Positions 46,471 through 55,726 of a DNA stretch of 64,000 nt are shown here, in pieces. Made by a program: the position numbers and the translations under genes. Below the pieces are notes generated by a model, which saw nothing but the letters and a program-made list of their open reading frames with translations, made no database searches and was not told where the DNA came from. The stretch is from Candidatus Poribacteria bacterium (GTDB taxonomy: Bacteria > Poribacteria > WGA-4E > WGA-3G), in the NCBI GenBank assembly GCA_022826805.1, contig JAJDUH010000047.1, positions 23,524 through 87,523 of the forward strand, given 5' to 3'. Each line of letters begins with the position of its first letter. The stretch's first letter is position 1.

Positions 46471-47820
46471 ATGGAAGTTGTTCCACTACTCCCTTACCTG
46501 CTCAGTTTGACAGGTCTACTCATCTTATCCGGCTTCTTTTCCGGATCCGAGACTGCTTTGTCTGCGCTCACCCAAGTGCAAATTGAGCGTTTCCGTTACG
46601 AAAGAGGCGGAACCTCCGCTATCGTCAGTTTCGTTGATAACCCACGCAGATTATTTATTACCGTTCTGCTCGGTAATAACCTCGTAAACGTCTCGTTTGC
46701 AATCCTCATGTTGTGGCTCGTTAAGCGAGTACTCCCCGATAGTACGGAAGTGCTCCAATTTGCCACAGCCACAGTCCTTAGCGTCATTCTCATGCTCATC
46801 TTTGGCGAGATGGCTCCAAAGACTTACGCAATTAAGCACCCAGAAACCTTTGCGAAAATAACAGCACCACCTTTGTGGATATTTTCGATCTGTATTTCAC
46901 CGCTACGAGCACTACTGCGTCGTATCATCGACTTCCTCATCCCGATATTTACAAGACAAACACCAGATACTGAACACCTCACTGCCACAGACTTCAAAGA
47001 GATTGTCAACACCTACCACGAGGAGGCACTTCCCGAAGACGAACGGGAAATTGTGAGCAATATTCTCGAATTGCGCGATATTGAAGCAAGAGAGATTATG
47101 GTCCCACGAACTGAAGTCGTTGCAGCGTCTACATCCAACACAATCCAAGAAACCTTAAAACAGGCGAAGGAATCCGGGTTCTCACGCATTCCTGTCTATC
47201 ATGACCAGATCGACAATATTTGTGGAATTTTCTATGTCAAAGACTTGCCTCTCTGGCGTCACGCTGCAGTCAATTCACTTACGCTTGATGCCTTCCTCGA
47301 AAAACGGGATATAATCCGTAACGCTCCCTCTAATGCCCCTCTTATCCGAGAACCTATTTTGGTGCTCGAAACCCGTAAAATCGGAGAACTACTGCTACAA
47401 CTCAAAAGCGAAAAAACAAAAATGGCGATTCTCTTAGATGAATATGGTGGCGTTTCAGGGGCTGTTACAACCGAAGACATCGTCGAACAGGTAGTCGGCG
47501 ACATCATTGATGAACACGATAGAGACGAACCGTTACCTGATTTCGTTAAACACTCCGCAGCCCCATTGTTACTTGAAGTTTCCGGTCGGATGAGTATCCG
47601 AGAACTTAACCAGCAATTCAACGAATTAAAACTGAACGAAGATGATGCCGACACTATCGGCGGTTATGCTTTCGGGCTCTTCGGCAGAATCCCATCAGTC
47701 GGGGAATCATACACCGATGAGAATGGTATCAAATTTGAAATCAACACTACAGAGGGTAATGTTATTACAAGCCTATTTATCAGGTTACCACTCGTCCCAC
47801 AAACCGAAGCAGAAACGTAA
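46471..47820 (+). CDS. CNNM/CorC-family membrane protein 1 (DUF21-CBS-CorC)
   Basis: A 449-residue protein of the TlyC/CorC/CNNM family: an N-terminal DUF21 membrane domain with three or four helices (about 1-165, including SGFFSGSETALSALT), a CBS pair (about 205-335, with REIMVPRTEVV and MAILLDEYGGVSGAVTTEDIVEQVVGDI), and a C-terminal CorC_HlyC domain (about 350-440, DADTIGGYAFGLFGRIP). Relatives are linked to Mg2+ (and Co2+) export; haemolysin activity is a historical label. It forms a tandem with a paralogue 41 bp downstream, so the two may form a heteromer. Confidence 0.88.
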   Translation: MEVVPLLPYLLSLTGLLILSGFFSGSETALSALTQVQIERFRYERGGTSAIVSFVDNPRRLFITVLLGNNLVNVSFAILMLWLVKRVLPDSTEVLQFATATVLSVILMLIFGEMAPKTYAIKHPETFAKITAPPLWIFSICISPLRALLRRIIDFLIPIFTRQTPDTEHLTATDFKEIVNTYHEEALPEDEREIVSNILELRDIEAREIMVPRTEVVAASTSNTIQETLKQAKESGFSRIPVYHDQIDNICGIFYVKDLPLWRHAAVNSLTLDAFLEKRDIIRNAPSNAPLIREPILVLETRKIGELLLQLKSEKTKMAILLDEYGGVSGAVTTEDIVEQVVGDIIDEHDRDEPLPDFVKHSAAPLLLEVSGRMSIRELNQQFNELKLNEDDADTIGGYAFGLFGRIPSVGESYTDENGIKFEINTTEGNVITSLFIRLPLVPQTEAET

Positions 47821-47861
47821 CAACAATTAGGCTTTCGCACCTCATAAACACAAGTAATTAA

Positions 47862-49274
47862 TTGAAAGTTCTACTATTATCCCTCTTTTTAATAGGTGCC
47901 AGCGGTACAGCACAAATCGCAGTGCTCAGTTCATTCGCCATCGCGATGCTCATCTGTCTTGTTCTGTCAGCTTTCTACTCTGGTTCAGAGACGGCTCTCG
48001 TATCGGTTAATAAAATCCGACTCAATCAACTTGCTGAATCCGAGGATACCAAAGCGAATATTGTCCGTCGCTTAGTCGAATCTCCGCAACGGATGCTCGC
48101 CCTCACTTTAGTTGGAACGAATCTCGCAAATGTACTCCTTGCACAACTCGGCGAGGGAATCGTTGCCCGAGGCCTCCCGAATCTCACGGTAAGCCTACAG
48201 GGTTTAATTGCCACTGCTGGTATAACGGCGCTCCTCCTGATTTTTGGAGAGATCTTACCCAAAACCATTTTTCGTGTCAGAGCCAATACCTTAGCAATAC
48301 GCTACGCCTACCCGTTAAGGGTCTCTGAAGTAATCTTAGCACCTCTTATCTATCTCGTCCAAAATGTGACACAATTCCTCATCACGCTCATAGACAGAAG
48401 CGCACGCAGACAAAGTCCGGATGCCCAACGTGAAGAGTTACGCCTCCTCGCATTCATCGGCGAGCGCTCCGGGAATCTACTCACAGATCAGCGTCGTATG
48501 ATTCATAGCCTGCTCAATCTTCAAGACCGCACAGTTGCCCAAGTCATGGTGCCTCTTGTCGATATCGTGGCCATCGAAAAAAACACTAAATGCGAAGATT
48601 TCTTGCAAATCGCTGCCGACTCCGGCTTTTCGAGAATCCCCGTCTACGAAGAACAAATCTATAACATCATTGGAATCGTTAACCTCTTAGATGTTATTTA
48701 CGACGATGTCGCATCAGAAATTCCTGATGACAACTCAAGTTCCTTGACCAAAGACAAAGAACTGATCCATCCTAATCACTCAAAAAAAGCGTACAACCAA
48801 CCTGAAACAGTGGAACCGTTCATCCGCACAGCCTTGCACTTCGTCCCCGAGTCAAAAAATATTAATGCGCTTCTCAAAGAGATTCAAGATACTCGGCACA
48901 CCATGGTATTCGCTGTTGATGAATACGGTGGCACCGTTGGACTGGTCACTGTCGAAGACCTTGTCGAAGAAATCGTCGGTGAATTCGCCGATGAACGTGA
49001 CGAACCCGATCTCATCCGTTTAATTACACCCAAGATCCTCGAATGCGACGGAAGAACCGAAGTTAGCCTACTCAAAGAACAACACGGACTCGTTATCCCT
49101 GAAGGAGACTACGAGACCATCGCTGGCTATATTCTGGAACGGACCGGGATAATCCCTAAAGTGGGAACCGAACTCACTTTACGCGATTTGGTTATTACAG
49201 TTACAAATGCCGATGTGCGTGCTATCCGCAAAATTCGGATCCGACGAAAAATCGGAACCTTTAATAAGTCTTGA
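47862..49274 (+). CDS. CNNM/CorC-family membrane protein 2 (DUF21-CBS-CorC)
   Basis: Second DUF21-CBS-CorC protein, 470 residues. The membrane domain includes SAFYSGSETALVSVNKIRL and NLANVLLAQLGEG; the CBS pair shows VAQVMVPLVDIV and VFAVDEYGGTVGLVTVEDLVEEIVGEF; the CorC_HlyC end reads YETIAGYILERTGIIP. The proposed start is a TTG at 47862 after ACAAGTAATTAA, giving a hydrophobic N-terminus; a later ATG (about 47947) is a possible alternative. The protein is clearly paralogous to the upstream one, with an inserted segment between the CBS motifs (about 290-325). Likely a metal-ion transport partner. Confidence 0.87.
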   Translation: MKVLLLSLFLIGASGTAQIAVLSSFAIAMLICLVLSAFYSGSETALVSVNKIRLNQLAESEDTKANIVRRLVESPQRMLALTLVGTNLANVLLAQLGEGIVARGLPNLTVSLQGLIATAGITALLLIFGEILPKTIFRVRANTLAIRYAYPLRVSEVILAPLIYLVQNVTQFLITLIDRSARRQSPDAQREELRLLAFIGERSGNLLTDQRRMIHSLLNLQDRTVAQVMVPLVDIVAIEKNTKCEDFLQIAADSGFSRIPVYEEQIYNIIGIVNLLDVIYDDVASEIPDDNSSSLTKDKELIHPNHSKKAYNQPETVEPFIRTALHFVPESKNINALLKEIQDTRHTMVFAVDEYGGTVGLVTVEDLVEEIVGEFADERDEPDLIRLITPKILECDGRTEVSLLKEQHGLVIPEGDYETIAGYILERTGIIPKVGTELTLRDLVITVTNADVRAIRKIRIRRKIGTFNKS

Positions 49275-49315
49275 TGACATTCACAGAAGGTATAGAATTA
49301 AGTCCGGCAACACGA

Positions 49316-50068
49316 TTAGAGAATGCCGAGTCGTGGCATTACAACAATTTCCTCAGTCACCATACCAGACGGCTGTTGGCAAACCGAGACAACCATATCT
49401 GCCACATGTTCAGGCTTAAGCATCTGTTCAAAGTCTGGATGTTGCAGAATCTCGTCCCAAAACGGCGTATGCACCGAACCCGGTAGCACAGCAGTAACCC
49501 GAATATTCTGTTGACGAACTTCACTGGCTAAAACCTTTGTGAACGCCAACGCACCTGCTTTCGCAGCACAGTACGCACTCGATGCCTCAAATGGAACCTT
49601 CGCTGCGATTGATAAGACATTAATAATCTGTCCGCTGCCTTGCACCAACATTGGCGAAAGCGCGGACTGCGTACAAAGATAAATCGCCCTCAAATTAGAA
49701 TTAATCACCGCATCCCAATCGTTCGGAGCGAAATCGACAACTGGTCCGAAACGACCAATACCGGCGTTGTTAACTAAAATATCCAAACGCTCGTAAACAT
49801 CCAGCGTCCTTTGGACAAGTCCCTCCACAGCTGCTGCGTCGGTTACATCTGTCGGCACAGCAAGTGCTTCAGAACCACCCTCCTTAAGGCTCGTTACCAC
49901 CTCTTCAAGCGTCTCACGTGTTCGAGCAGCAAGCACAACCTTCGCCCCTACCGCAGCCAAACCAAACGCGATCGCTTTACCAATCCCTTTTGATCCTCCG
50001 GTAATCACTGCGACCTTTCCGTCCAGTGTACCTATATCTCTCTGACTAAGGTCAGTAGGAGGAACCAT
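49316..50068 (-). CDS. short-chain dehydrogenase/reductase
   Basis: Classical SDR of 250 residues. The NAD(P) motif is TGGSKGIG (about 24-31), with NNAG (about 101-104), catalytic Ser in INVLSIAAKV, and YCAAK (Tyr/Lys, about 164-168). VVLAARTR after strand 2 (Arg) favours NADPH. It looks most like 3-oxoacyl-ACP reductases, but its substrate is unknown. ATG 50068 is chosen for its GGAGGTG. It lies 99 bp downstream of folE and after the PTPS gene, so a sepiapterin-reductase-like role in a pterin pathway is possible. Confidence 0.85.
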   Translation of the reverse strand: MVPPTDLSQRDIGTLDGKVAVITGGSKGIGKAIAFGLAAVGAKVVLAARTRETLEEVVTSLKEGGSEALAVPTDVTDAAAVEGLVQRTLDVYERLDILVNNAGIGRFGPVVDFAPNDWDAVINSNLRAIYLCTQSALSPMLVQGSGQIINVLSIAAKVPFEASSAYCAAKAGALAFTKVLASEVRQQNIRVTAVLPGSVHTPFWDEILQHPDFEQMLKPEHVADMVVSVCQQPSGMVTEEIVVMPRLGIL

Positions 50069-50167
50069 ATTCACCTCCGCATTACGGCTTTACGCTTGAA
50101 CGCTATGTTGATTGGACATCTACAAAAACAATAGGAAGCACGTTTTACGGAACACTTGCAAGGTACA

Positions 50168-50767
50168 TCAGGATACCTGGATACACCGCAAAAATTCTGC
50201 GCGCGTTGAACTATCATCGCGGAACGTTCCTCGCATGACATTCGTTGTCATTTTCGGTGCTTGCTTTTGTACACCACGCGCCATCATACACATATGTTGT
50301 CCCTCTATCACCACAGCAACACCCCGCGGCTCAAGCGCAGTTTCCAGTGCTTCAGCAATCTCTCGTGTGAGTCGCTCCTGGACCTGTAAACGCTGAGAAA
50401 ACATATCTACGAGGCGCGGAATTTTACTCAAACCGATAATCCGGTTCCGTGGGAGATAACCAACGTGGCACTTACCCCAAAATGGAAGAATATGATGTTC
50501 GCAAAGACTGTAAAACTCAATATCCTTGACAATCACCATTTCATCGTAATTTTCGTCAAAGATAGCTTTATTCAAGATTGTATCAACATTTTGATGATAG
50601 CCTCTCGTTAGAAACTGCATCGCTTTAGCAGCTCGGCTCGGTGTTCTCACTAAGCCCTGACGATTCGGATCTTCGCCTAAATTTTTAAGAAGATCAGTGA
50701 AAAGTTCCTCTAATTCTGGGTTAGAAGCCCCGTGTTCAAATTCCATTATGTTAAAATGTGTCTCCAT
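50168..50767 (-). CDS. folE: GTP cyclohydrolase I
   Basis: GTP cyclohydrolase I of 199 residues; makes dihydroneopterin triphosphate from GTP, the first step of folate and of tetrahydrobiopterin. Zinc ligands are Cys89 and His92 ([10 protein letters not shown]) and Cys160 ([11 protein letters not shown]), the usual Cys/His/Cys set. [22 protein letters not shown] is the standard substrate-binding block. It forms a run with a tandem PTPS upstream and an SDR downstream. The start ATG has no clear Shine-Dalgarno; a second ATG lies at 50746. Confidence 0.95.
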   Translation of the reverse strand: METHFNIMEFEHGASNPELEELFTDLLKNLGEDPNRQGLVRTPSRAAKAMQFLTRGYHQNVDTILNKAIFDENYDEMVIVKDIEFYSLCEHHILPFWGKCHVGYLPRNRIIGLSKIPRLVDMFSQRLQVQERLTREIAEALETALEPRGVAVVIEGQHMCMMARGVQKQAPKMTTNVMRGTFRDDSSTRAEFLRCIQVS

Positions 50768-50806
50768 TACGCTGTTTTTAGCCGCGCGGGTCGGATAAAA
50801 AATAAA

Positions 50807-51634
50807 TCACTCGCCGTAGTAGTCGAAATGATTTTTTGGCGTCTCTCGTAAACGAAGTCGGTATAAAGCCACTGGACGCAAATTCGGCTCTAAAACATCC
50901 CATAACACTTTGACGAAGTTCTCCGAAGTCGGATTAAGCCTTTCAAACTCTGGGGTGTCAAGATTCAGATGTTTGTAATCAAATCGAGCGTAAACCTGTT
51001 TCTGAACAACTTCGTCGAGAAAATCCAATCCAGCAACCAATCCAGTCCTCGGATCTACGTCCCCTTTTACAGTAACCTCAAGGACGTAGTTATGACCATG
51101 CCCCGCAGGATTATTACATTTTCCAAAAATATCTCGATTTTCTTCGTCACTAAGGACATGGCTGTGCAGGCGGTGGGCAGAACTGAATTCGTAGACTTTG
51201 GTAAGGTAAACCATCTGTTCTTCTCCATAATAGTCGGCAAAATTTGCTGCACTCTCATAGAGCCGCACCCTGTGCAACATTCCATCTGGCAGAGAAGGCA
51301 AAAGTCGTCGCCAAATCTCAATAGAAATGTTCTCGCATGTCGGCTGGAGCTGCGGATTATTCGCGAAAACTGGATGTTGACTGTTCAGGTGCTTGTGATC
51401 GTAATTGGCAAGTACTTCCCTTTTCAACAAGGCATCTAAGGTTACTAAATTAATAACCATGCCGTCATCTGCATCCACATTACCTTTCACCATGACTTCA
51501 AGCACATAGTTATGCCCGTGACTATTTGGATTCGCAGCAGCACCAAACAGGTTGAAGTTTGCGGCGTCGCTCAATTCAGGAATACGATTATAATGTGATG
51601 CTTCAAACGCAGTCTGTCGAGTTAAGTAATACAT
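50807..51634 (-). CDS. tandem 6-pyruvoyl-tetrahydropterin synthase/QueD-like protein
   Basis: A 275-residue protein made of two PTPS/QueD domains in a row (about 1-137 and 140-275). Each keeps zinc histidines: His14, His39 and His41 in the first (FEASHYN, SHGHNY), and His154, His179 and His181 in the second (SSAHRL, GHGHNY). The catalytic Cys is present only in the second (Cys173 in FGKCNNPAGHGH); the first has Ala33 there (FGAAANPNSHGH), so one half is probably structural or inactive. It could make 6-pyruvoyl-tetrahydropterin or 6-carboxy-tetrahydropterin. With folE and the SDR it forms a possible tetrahydrobiopterin set; no other queuosine gene is nearby. Confidence 0.88.
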   Translation of the reverse strand: MYYLTRQTAFEASHYNRIPELSDAANFNLFGAAANPNSHGHNYVLEVMVKGNVDADDGMVINLVTLDALLKREVLANYDHKHLNSQHPVFANNPQLQPTCENISIEIWRRLLPSLPDGMLHRVRLYESAANFADYYGEEQMVYLTKVYEFSSAHRLHSHVLSDEENRDIFGKCNNPAGHGHNYVLEVTVKGDVDPRTGLVAGLDFLDEVVQKQVYARFDYKHLNLDTPEFERLNPTSENFVKVLWDVLEPNLRPVALYRLRLRETPKNHFDYYGE

Positions 51635-51669
51635 CGGTTTTTATACCGTTACCTTGTCCGTTCGAGGGG

Positions 51670-51963
51670 CTACGAGTGATCCCGCGGTGGGACGACAAGT
51701 TCATCATCTACAGACTCATATTGGACTGCCATAACCCATTCACCCGTTCCTCGTAGCTGGACGTTGCACTTTTTCAGCCATTCAACTAAAGTGACACGAT
51801 CGCGGGCTTCCCATTCGCAAACCATCCGTCCCGAGAGCGTATCACACAAGACTCGGATATTGCTCACCTCGGCGTTTTCTTCCTCTTTGAAACGTTTTAG
51901 CAATCGAGCAACATCTTGACGGGTCATGCAAGCAATAACATGGGCAGAAACAAATTTAGACAT
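51670..51963 (-). CDS. small alpha/beta protein, possibly DUF4242/DUF3303-like
   Basis: A 97-residue cytoplasmic protein starting MSKFVSAHVIACMTRQDVARLL. The strand-helix-strand order with LSGRMVCEWEARDRVTLVEWLKK recalls the small dimeric ferredoxin-like DUF4242/DUF3303 proteins (strand carrying a C-x-E/F-E-A motif, then an EW helix), but I am not sure. Function unknown. It is 35 bp upstream of the PTPS gene on the same strand and may be cotranscribed. Confidence 0.5.
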   Translation of the reverse strand: MSKFVSAHVIACMTRQDVARLLKRFKEEENAEVSNIRVLCDTLSGRMVCEWEARDRVTLVEWLKKCNVQLRGTGEWVMAVQYESVDDELVVPPRDHS

Positions 51964-52201
51964 TTTTCTAAGTATAGTCCCTCACTCCTATTTATCCGTT
52001 TTGACCATCAACCCATGCCTTTCCATAGTGTATCAAGGCGAGTTAATGGTCAAAAGATTAACAGTCTCTGATTAAATTTGCGAAATAGCGAAGGATTCCA
52101 TCGTCTTAATTCTGGTCCCTTAGAGATTCTTTCACCCTAAAAGCAGCCTATTTTCAAACTACGGACAAAAGCAGACGAGGCTCCCATAGCTAAAAAGACG
52201 A

Positions 52202-53050
52202 TTAGTCGCGTGCGATAGGTGCTCCGACCAGATTACCCCATTCCGTCCAACTGCCATCGTAATTGCGAACCTTCTCATAACCGAGTAGGTACTTCAACAC
52301 AAACCATGTGTGCGATGAACGTTCGCCAATACGACAATAGGCGATTGTCTCCTTATTTTCATCAACCCCTTCGCCACCGTAAATGGCTTGCAGTTCGTCG
52401 TGAGATTTAAAAGTCCCGTCCTCAGCGACCGCTGTCGCCCACGGAATATTCGCCGCACCGGGGATATGTCCTCCACGTTGCGCAGTTTCGTTCATGCCAG
52501 GGGGAGCGATGACTTCACCTGAAAATTCAGCAGGTGAACGGACATCAACAAGGTTGACGACCCCCTGCGCGAGCGTGGGCATAATGTTGAGCATTGTAGC
52601 ACGGACATTGTCATCAGGAAATTTCGCCTGGTACCCCGTGCTGGAATAGTCAGGAACATCCGTAACGAGTGCTCTACCCTCATCAACCCACTTTTGGCGA
52701 CCGCCATTCATCACTTTGAGGCGGCTTTCGTCGTGCCCATAGTAGCGGAATTGCCACAAGGCATACGTCGCGAACCAATTATTATTGTCACCATAGAAGA
52801 TGACCGTTGTATCATTAGCGATACCACTGTCATTGCAGAGTGCCTCAAATTGCTCTTTCGTGAGAATATCACGTCGAACTTGATCGCACAACTGCGTCTG
52901 CCAATTGAGTCCCACTGCACCATCGATATGTCCCTCAGCATACGCCTCAGTATCCACATCAACTTCAAGCAAACGGATGCCAGCATCACCACCGTGTGCA
53001 GCCACCCATTCCGTACTCACCAAAACATCAGGATTTGCATAATCAGCCAT
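52202..53050 (-). CDS. two-domain rhodanese, thiosulfate/3-mercaptopyruvate sulfurtransferase
   Basis: Sulfurtransferase of 282 residues with two rhodanese domains (about 7-130 inactive, 150-275 active). The active-site loop is CRIGERS with the persulfide Cys at about 238. CRxGxR/T loops favour thiosulfate as donor, while CGSGVTA favours 3-mercaptopyruvate, so thiosulfate:acceptor activity is more likely. The start reads MADYANPDVLVSTEWVAAHG. The gene is preceded and followed by gaps of over 200 bp and appears to be monocistronic. Confidence 0.92.
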   Translation of the reverse strand: MADYANPDVLVSTEWVAAHGGDAGIRLLEVDVDTEAYAEGHIDGAVGLNWQTQLCDQVRRDILTKEQFEALCNDSGIANDTTVIFYGDNNNWFATYALWQFRYYGHDESRLKVMNGGRQKWVDEGRALVTDVPDYSSTGYQAKFPDDNVRATMLNIMPTLAQGVVNLVDVRSPAEFSGEVIAPPGMNETAQRGGHIPGAANIPWATAVAEDGTFKSHDELQAIYGGEGVDENKETIAYCRIGERSSHTWFVLKYLLGYEKVRNYDGSWTEWGNLVGAPIARD

Positions 53051-53246
53051 TTTTGTGATAAGCCTCCTTGTTATATCCTTACTTTATTAAGCCTTCTTAT
53101 TATGGGCATACAAACCATGCCCCAATATCGCAATTTCTTTTTTATATTATACATATCCAAGTAGGGTTTGTCAAATAGAAATATGCTTTTGCTAAGGACA
53201 CTTAGTTTTAATCTTCTTTTCCATTATTTTATCCCTCCCCCCTCTC

Positions 53247-53280
53247 GGTAGGCGAGGTTTCCCAACCTCGCTGGTCTACC
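53247..53280. repeat. palindromic repeat, GTAGG...CTACC type, copy 1
   Basis: GGTAG/CTACC outer arms enclose GCGAGGTT (53252-53259) and AACCTCGC (53264-53271) around a TCCC loop. A similar but shorter palindrome is at 55727-55752. Confidence 0.6.
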
Positions 53281-53369
53281 TTGAGAATCGCCTTTTCCTA
53301 ACGCCTCTTGATGAAGGTTTCCAACCACTAACCGACAAAACTGAATGATTGCACAGACGCCTTCAACGA

Positions 53370-53407
53370 GAAAAAAGAAAAGCCGCGCCAATTTCTTGAC
53401 GCGGCTT
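53370..53407 (-). terminator. rho-independent terminator after the DUF4159 gene
   Basis: Minus strand: AAGCCGCG pairs with CGCGGCTT (53407-53400 with 53387-53380), then TTTTCTTTTTTC follows. It lies 40 bp beyond the stop of the minus-strand DUF4159 segment. Confidence 0.88.
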
Positions 53408-53447
53408 ACTGTCCATCAATAGTTACATGCTTAGCTTCAAACGACTG

Positions 53448-54242
53448 CTACAACTGATCCGCGGCCGCCGGTGCTGTTTTCGGTGCGTTGTCTATATCGC
53501 CATCAGCGAGAGCATCTGCGGGAATGTAATTACTGTAATCCGAGATATTCCCATGAGTCACTGCGTAGATAACAATGTTAACGAGTTGTCGCGCCGCAGC
53601 AGGTGCGAATTCATCTAAAATCTTATTCCGGTCCTGATAGTGACCGAAGAATGGTTTCTGCACCGCACCATCCATCACATGTATCATAGCCTCTGTATCA
53701 ACGAGAACAGCCAATCGGTCGTCGATGAAAACGCCCTGTAATTGACTATAGGGACCGTGATGAAGAACCGTAGACCCAATTTTCCGGACAGGAAAACGGA
53801 GGGGTCCGTTCAATTCATAGAAACTATTGTAAATCTCATGGTCCTGAGGGATAGTAGACAAGTGATATTCAGGAAGAATTTGACGCAAAACACGCAGCGC
53901 AGGTTGCATCGCTAATTCAGTGTTTCCGTGCGTGGGCATATAGATGAACCCACCGCGATTGATAACATATTCACGAATCCGCTGCGCTTCCCGATCAGTA
54001 TAACCAAAGGAAGGGCGATCTCCACTCACCTGCCAGACGGCATTACTAAGCAAATTGTTACTCTGCATCTTCACTGCAGACTTCGGCACAGGTTCCATGA
54101 AGATAATCGGTGATTCAAAAAATGCTGCATCCGTAATTTGGACAGCATCCACGAGTTGTGTTTGGATGCCAGTGTGTCCATTCAACGCCTGGACTAAATA
54201 GGGCAGACCTGCCCCGAATCGGAGATGTCCGATACCGCTGCC
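53448..54242 (-). pseudogene. DUF4159 domain, 3' part of a gene split by an in-frame TGA
   Basis: Open frame of 264 codons that begins immediately after the TGA ending the TonB-like part, in the same reading frame. It continues with GSGIGHLRFGAGLPYLVQAL and the rest of a DUF4159-like domain (FIYMPTHGNTE, LPEYHLSTIPQDHEIYNSFY, GVFIDDRLAVLVD, AVTHGNISDYSNYIP). There is no ATG or GTG between the TGA and well inside the domain; the first candidate is a TTG at 54185 that would remove 19 conserved-looking residues. So either the gene is a nonsense-mutated pseudogene, the TGA is read through, or the base is an assembly error. DUF4159 proteins have no settled function; many sit near ExbB/ExbD-like genes. 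Confidence 0.75.
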
Positions 54243-55031
54243 TCATATATCAAGGTTCGGATGCAACGGATCATCAAGACGGACAAGATTGAGTCTGCCA
54301 ATAAGCTCTGTACCACGTCCCTGAATGATAGCACCTGGGCTGCCCTTGGGGAGCGATGGCACACCATTACCTAAAACCATGTTCTCTGTTACGTCTGACA
54401 AGGATGAATTGATGTTTGCAGCACCCGCACCCTCTACGAGTGCACTCAACTTACCACGGCTCTGCGTCCGTCCTTGCCCATAACCAGAACCGGAACCGAA
54501 AGCACCCCGTCCAGTGCCGTTACCTAAACCATCACCGACACCGGCACTTATACCATCCGTAATATTCCCTTCACTGGGCAAACCTGCGGCGGGTAACGCA
54601 TCTGACGTTGTCGGTAGTTGCGCAGCAGTTGTCAGGGGTTGTGCGGTATGCTGGAGAATTGGAGACGCACTGGGAACTTTGACCTGCTGCCCTCTTGGTG
54701 CTGCTGGTGACCCACCGATTAAGGACGCTACTGGTGCCGCTGTTGCAGACGACCGTGCTGTCCGTGCGAGTGTTGTGCGACGCGGCGTTGTCTCAGTCTC
54801 TGGAACTGCCTTTAAATCCGGCGGAACAGGGGTTGGTAACACTACCTCTTGCTTAGCCACAACATCCCTTTTTGCAGCCTGCGGTGGTGTAACAATGAAA
54901 AAACTCAGATCGATGGTATCTTGGACCTTCACTTGTTTAACTGAGATAGCAACGTACCCAACAACAACTGCAAGGCAGACGTGGACGATCAGCGATACCA
55001 TCCATGAGAGATGTATACGGCGCGATTTCAT
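54243..55031 (-). CDS. TonB-like membrane protein, 5' part of the split DUF4159 gene
   Basis: A 262-codon segment: a short basic N-terminus (MKSRRIHLSW), one membrane helix (about 11-32), then a periplasmic Pro/Thr/Ala-rich linker with TPVPPDLKAVPETETTPRR and a Gly-rich stretch (GVGDGLGNGTGRGAFGSGSG). It ends NLVRLDDPLHPNLDI and stops at TGA. The first half is the usual TonB/DUF4159 anchor; without the part after the stop the protein would lack its domain. ATG 55031 follows AGGAGGTG at 8 nt spacing; the GTG at 55040 overlaps this site. It faces the ExbB/ExbD system functionally, if not by location. Confidence 0.7.
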   Translation of the reverse strand: MKSRRIHLSWMVSLIVHVCLAVVVGYVAISVKQVKVQDTIDLSFFIVTPPQAAKRDVVAKQEVVLPTPVPPDLKAVPETETTPRRTTLARTARSSATAAPVASLIGGSPAAPRGQQVKVPSASPILQHTAQPLTTAAQLPTTSDALPAAGLPSEGNITDGISAGVGDGLGNGTGRGAFGSGSGYGQGRTQSRGKLSALVEGAGAANINSSLSDVTENMVLGNGVPSLPKGSPGAIIQGRGTELIGRLNLVRLDDPLHPNLDI

Positions 55032-55264
55032 GAGACGCACCTCCTGTGTGTTTAAGGGTTAGGGGACTAACATCTGCTTTTTCTGTCATTTATATTAACA
55101 CCGGTCCAATGTCCGTTAGGTCAGAAAAAGACCCTCTCTGTTGTTAAAGACACAATTTTAAGGTAGAAAGGGTGCATAACGTGAAAAAAACAGAAAAAAT
55201 CTGAATTCTTATCAAAAAATCAGCACGCTACTCGCACATATTTATCTAATTTCGGGGTCATTTC

Positions 55265-55308
55265 TTGTAGGAGAGCACTCGGATTCCCGACTTCTTCCTG
55301 TAGGAGCG
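55265..55308. repeat. two degenerate copies of a TGTAGGAG repeat
   Basis: TTGTAGGAGAG (55265-55275) and CTGTAGGAGCG (55298-55308) are about 33 bp apart, each followed by TTCCCGA within 35 bp. They look like short interspersed palindromic elements that have decayed. Confidence 0.4.
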
Positions 55309-55726
55309 ACCGCCAAATCTGGTTTCCCGAACCCGGCAAAATTTGTCCTATGCTTTACATTTCGCGACTTTCCAAGCACAATGGTTAAAAAGTCGAAAAC
55401 AAAATAGTCCTGACCAGCAATTTGACTGAGAGTATCCTATAAATGTCCACAACCAAACCCACCTTATATTAACAACTCCTGCACTATTTGTCAACTTTTT
55501 ATTCCTATAGACCTACAAAGCCAAGACCTACGACCAAAACGACTGGTGAGTACGAAACCTCTTAAATCTGACATGTCTCAAGCAATGATATACCTTGCAA
55601 ACTGGAGATTTATGTACTATTTTGTTAAGTGTCCAGTTTGTCAGGCACCACATTAGCGAAACATCCAAAATTAGATGGATAAAGAGTATGTCTGATAAGG
55701 GGAAAACGTCTGTAATTAGATGTGAG

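Larger units (their letters stand above)
53051..53447. other. 397-bp intergenic region with palindrome and terminator
   Basis: No gene seen. It contains the palindrome at 53247-53280 and the terminator at 53370-53407, with AT-rich sequence before and a CT-rich run at 53231-53245. Confidence 0.6.
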
